Part shown: positions 6,099-8,367 of the stretch, one piece after another
How positions within the stretch are numbered: the stretch's first letter is position 1
Layout: each line of letters starts with the position of its first letter
Assembly: GCA_934307185.1 (NCBI GenBank)
Contig: CAKRCJ010000083.1
Coordinates: 1-8,367 of the forward strand
DNA: 8,367 nucleotides
Origin: an uncultured Roseburia sp.
GTDB taxonomy: Bacteria > Bacillota > Clostridia > Lachnospirales > Lachnospiraceae
Direction of reading: 5' to 3'
Notes under the pieces: model-generated
The model's input: the letters and a program-made list of their open reading frames with translations, nothing else
What the model was told of the DNA's origin: nothing
The model's database searches: none
Made by a program: the position numbers and the translations under genes

Positions 6099-6470
6099 TT
6101 ATTTTACAGCGATGTTTTTGGCTGCAATAACATTGACACCAGTGCCGGCAACATTCGAAAGCACGACGTCTCCAATTTTTACCGGTGCAGTCACAACGAC
6201 TTCTTTTAAGGCATTTGCACATTCAAAAATCTTATTTTTCGGAATGTCAGATGCGGTTTTTACATTTACCATTGGAGATACGCCATTTTTTACACGAACC
6301 GTGGAAGTGACGATACGTGTTGGATTGGTGACCTCTTTTCTCGCGTAAGCATCGCCTCTTGGACAGGTGTTTCCGGTTACGGAAACGACTTCTTTTTCAT
6401 TCATTGTAACGGTAATGGAACAGCCCAAAGGGCAGCCGATACAGGTCAGTTCACGAACAGTTTCACTCAT
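6099..6470 (-). CDS. DUF1667 protein, partner of the G3P dehydrogenase flavoproteins
   Basis: I recognise this as a DUF1667 (COG3862-type) protein of 123 residues, the usual length, which in anaerobic Firmicutes and Thermotogales is found beside GlpA-like dehydrogenases. Its biochemical role is not firmly established. The N-terminus has a C-x2-C-x3-C cluster (Cys10, Cys13, Cys17) and a fourth cysteine in TCPRG (Cys36), suggesting a metal or 4Fe-4S site. A middle segment, NPTRIVTSTVRVKNG, and a C-terminal half rich in valine follow; no membrane segment or signal peptide is seen. The start at 6470 is supported by AGGGAGG (6484-6478) eight bases ahead. Only 15 bases separate it from the flavoprotein gene upstream. 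The likely role, by inference, is an electron-transfer or structural subunit of that complex. Confidence 0.88.
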   Translation of the reverse strand: MSETVRELTCIGCPLGCSITVTMNEKEVVSVTGNTCPRGDAYARKEVTNPTRIVTSTVRVKNGVSPMVNVKTASDIPKNKIFECANALKEVVVTAPVKIGDVVLSNVAGTGVNVIAAKNIAVK

Positions 6471-6485
6471 AATAATGCCTCCCTT

Positions 6486-7748
6486 TTATGCTTCCTCAAT
6501 TTTGATTGTGATTTTACTTAAATCCGGATATTCGCCAAGCTTTTTCTTTTCTAAAATAATCTGTTCCATTTCACCCGGAGCCATGACCGGACGTTTGCGT
6601 TTGGAAATCAGTTTGTCATCAAAATAAGTGGCAATCGCACAGTTTTTGTAAACGCCGCCGACACGGAAACGGACCGTTAAGGTATCGTCCATTTCGGTAG
6701 GACGGATATATTTCGGGACAGTATAACGAACACCGTCGACCGAAAGAATTTCAACAATTTTTGCTTCTTTTTCTTCGCCGTTTTTAATGTAGTTTGCAGC
6801 ATTTTTTCCGGCAGCAGATGCTTCCTGGGAAACATAATCTACAAGGTCATGTACATGAAGAACATTTCCGCAGGCAAAAATTCCTTCAATATTTGTCTCC
6901 AGACTGTCATTTACGACAGGACCGGAGGTGACTGGATTTAAAGTAACACCGGCACTTTTACTTAACTCGTTTTCCGGAATAAGTCCACAGGAAAGAAGCA
7001 GTGTATCGCAGGTATAGCGTTCCTCGGTTCCTGGAATTGGTTTGCGGTCAGGACCGACTTCGGCAATTGTGACAGCTTCTACACGATTTTTTCCTTCAAT
7101 ATCAACGACTGTGTGGCTTAATTTTAACGGAATGTCAAAATCATTCAGACACTGTACGATGTTACGTTTTAAACCGCCGGAGTAGGGCATTAATTCGGCA
7201 ACCACTTTTACTTTTGCACCTTCTAAGGTCATACGGCGTGCCATGATAAGACCAATATCACCGGAGCCTAAAATGACAACTTCTTTTCCCGGCATATAGC
7301 CTTCCATGTTGACAAGTCTCTGGGCAGTTCCGGCAGAATAAATACCGGCAGGACGGTAGCCTGGAATATTTAAAGCGCCTCTGGAGCGTTCGCGGCAGCC
7401 CATGGCAAGAATGACGGCTTTTGCCTGTACTTCAAACATTCCGTCCTCACGGTTCATTGCGGTTACTTTTTTGTCCGGGGAAATATCCATAACCATTGTA
7501 TTTAATTTGTATTCAATGCCTCTTTCTAATACCATATCGATAAAACGGGAGGCATATTCCGGGCCGGTAAGCTCTTCTTTAAAAGTGTGAAGACCAAATC
7601 CGTTATGGATACACTGGTTTAAAATACCGCCGAGTTCTTTATCACGTTCAATAATCAAAATACTGTCGATACCATGGTCTTTTGCACTTGCAGCGGCTGC
7701 AAGACCGGCAGGACCACCGCCGACGATGACTAAATCATATGCTTTCAT
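6486..7748 (-). CDS. FAD/NAD(P)-binding oxidoreductase, GlpB-position subunit of the G3P dehydrogenase module
   Basis: This 420-residue flavoprotein has two dinucleotide-binding folds. The FAD site begins with GGGPAG (10-15) and an acidic end at Glu34. The second Rossmann motif, GSGDIG (161-166), belongs to the NAD(P)H-type domain. The ATG motif-like segment is AMGCRERSRG (115-124), and the C-terminal FAD contact is FACGNVLHVHD (291-301). The GGILNQCIHNGFGL segment with Cys46 is typical of the group; a redox-active CxxxxC disulfide of the classical disulfide reductases is absent. Relatives include subunits of opine and sarcosine oxidising complexes. It sits where glpB sits in glpABC operons, so a role in passing electrons between the GlpA-like subunit and a nicotinamide nucleotide or another carrier is inferred. 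The start at 7748 lies two bases past the upstream stop, with AAGGAGG inside that gene. Confidence 0.9.
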   Translation of the reverse strand: MKAYDLVIVGGGPAGLAAAASAKDHGIDSILIIERDKELGGILNQCIHNGFGLHTFKEELTGPEYASRFIDMVLERGIEYKLNTMVMDISPDKKVTAMNREDGMFEVQAKAVILAMGCRERSRGALNIPGYRPAGIYSAGTAQRLVNMEGYMPGKEVVILGSGDIGLIMARRMTLEGAKVKVVAELMPYSGGLKRNIVQCLNDFDIPLKLSHTVVDIEGKNRVEAVTIAEVGPDRKPIPGTEERYTCDTLLLSCGLIPENELSKSAGVTLNPVTSGPVVNDSLETNIEGIFACGNVLHVHDLVDYVSQEASAAGKNAANYIKNGEEKEAKIVEILSVDGVRYTVPKYIRPTEMDDTLTVRFRVGGVYKNCAIATYFDDKLISKRKRPVMAPGEMEQIILEKKKLGEYPDLSKITIKIEEA

Positions 7749-7750
7749 GG

Positions 7751-8367
7751 TTAAACCTCCTTATTATATCCGACTACGATGTTGGAACCAACACCGTTTT
7801 TGGTAATATCAAACATGCCAATTGGAACTTCACGTTCTAAGATTTCCATTGTACGCGGAGAGCAGAAGCCTGCCTGACAGCGTCCCATGCCGGCTCTGGT
7901 ACGGCGTTTGACACCGTCTAAGGAGCGGGCACCTAACGGGCGGTGAATGGCGTCCATAATTTCGCCTTCGGTAATCATTTCACAACGGCAGATAATGTTT
8001 CCATATTCCGGGTGCTCTTTGATAAGTCTGCTGCGTTCCTCCAAAGAGAGGGTGTCTGGTCGGAGAATACCTTTTCTTGTTCCTGTAAAATGAGGATTTT
8101 TCTCTAAGGAAAGAATGTCTTTTACAATATCAGCAACCATTTCTGCGATTGCCGGAGCGGAGGAAAGTCCAGGGGACTCAATTCCTGCCACGTTGATAAA
8201 GCCTTTTGCGTCTTCTGCTTCACCGATAACAAAATCGTCCCCATCTTCATGGGCACGGAGTCCGGCAAAAGAGGTAATGACCTGGCGCATCGGAATATTT
8301 TTCACGCTTCTTGACGCGGTAACTGCAAGGGAGTCGAGCCCTTCTGCGGTTGTGTTAACGGCTTCTT
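7751..8367 (-). CDS. GlpA-like FAD-dependent dehydrogenase with BFD-type [2Fe-2S] domain, C-terminal part
   Basis: This is the C-terminal part of a DAO-fold flavoprotein of the GlpA/LhgO group; the frame stays open to the window edge and the N-terminal FAD motif is outside. About 205 residues are visible. They begin with NTTAEGLDSLAVTAS and continue into QVITSFAGLRAHEDGDDF and GIESPGLSSAPA, which are characteristic FAD/substrate-domain segments of this family. A BFD-like domain follows, with Cys-Arg-Cys (7990-7982) and CQAGFC (7879-7862) as the four expected [2Fe-2S] ligands. The predicted reaction is FAD-linked oxidation of G3P to dihydroxyacetone phosphate, or its reverse. L-2-hydroxyglutarate oxidation is the main alternative from homology, but the flavoprotein, DUF1667 and glpP neighbours favour G3P. 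A GTG at 8305 is internal valine, not the start. Full length in such proteins is about 480-500 residues. Confidence 0.88.
   Translation of the reverse strand, partial: EAVNTTAEGLDSLAVTASRSVKNIPMRQVITSFAGLRAHEDGDDFVIGEAEDAKGFINVAGIESPGLSSAPAIAEMVADIVKDILSLEKNPHFTGTRKGILRPDTLSLEERSRLIKEHPEYGNIICRCEMITEGEIMDAIHRPLGARSLDGVKRRTRAGMGRCQAGFCSPRTMEILEREVPIGMFDITKNGVGSNIVVGYNKEV
7756..7762 (-). promoter_or_regulatory. Shine-Dalgarno site embedded in the end of the GlpA-like gene
   Basis: AAGGAGG lies seven bases ahead of the ATG at 7748. It is encoded by the last Lys-Glu-Val codons of the upstream gene, whose stop codon falls between it and the start. Ribosomes finishing the GlpA-like protein end almost on the next start codon, so translational coupling of the two flavoprotein subunits is likely. 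Confidence 0.8.

Noticed and set aside
8303..8305. GTG at 8305 as start of a 184-residue protein
   Set aside because: The frame continues upstream to the window edge with sequence typical of GlpA-like proteins, so this is an internal valine.

Overview
The window looks like chromosome from an anaerobic, low-to-moderate GC Firmicute, most plausibly a gut clostridium of the Lachnospiraceae type. The reasons are strong AGGAGG-type ribosome sites, tight operons, A-rich codon use, and a glycerol-3-phosphate (G3P) module of a kind typical of anaerobic Firmicutes and Thermotogales (GlpA-like flavoprotein, pyridine-nucleotide flavoprotein, DUF1667 protein, GlpP antiterminator). The species assignment is inference only. 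I see no mobile element, CRISPR array, tRNA or rRNA.

Layout. Bases 1-147 are a non-coding leader with a small GC-rich hairpin at the edge. A plus-strand cluster follows: sbcD (148-1305), sbcC (1302-4160, 4-base ATGA overlap) and murI (4187-4966). SbcCD is the Mre11/Rad50-type nuclease that processes hairpins and DNA ends; MurI makes D-glutamate for peptidoglycan. From 4967 to 5290 there is no convincing gene, but several inverted repeats. A strong bidirectional terminator at 5291-5329 separates this cluster from a convergent minus-strand cluster.

The minus-strand cluster, read from the right edge, is: the C-terminal part of a GlpA-like FAD dehydrogenase with a BFD-type [2Fe-2S] domain (7751-8367, cut by the window), a two-nucleotide-domain flavoprotein (6486-7748), a DUF1667 protein with four N-terminal cysteines (6099-6470), a repeat-rich gap with a candidate promoter and a long stem-loop, and glpP (5343-5909). 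The first three genes are spaced by 2 and 15 bases and probably form one electron-transfer complex that interconverts G3P and dihydroxyacetone phosphate. GlpP is the G3P-sensing RNA-binding antiterminator that would couple expression of glp genes to G3P.

The protein-coding content is mostly ordinary. The parts worth a second look are non-coding: the glpP leader (24-base tandem repeats, a candidate promoter and a 14-bp stem-loop almost at the predicted transcript start) and the murI-glpP gap (nested or pseudoknot-like inverted repeats ahead of a terminator). A biochemical question is where the electrons of a GlpC-less G3P dehydrogenase complex go, and whether the DUF1667 protein carries a 4Fe-4S cluster.
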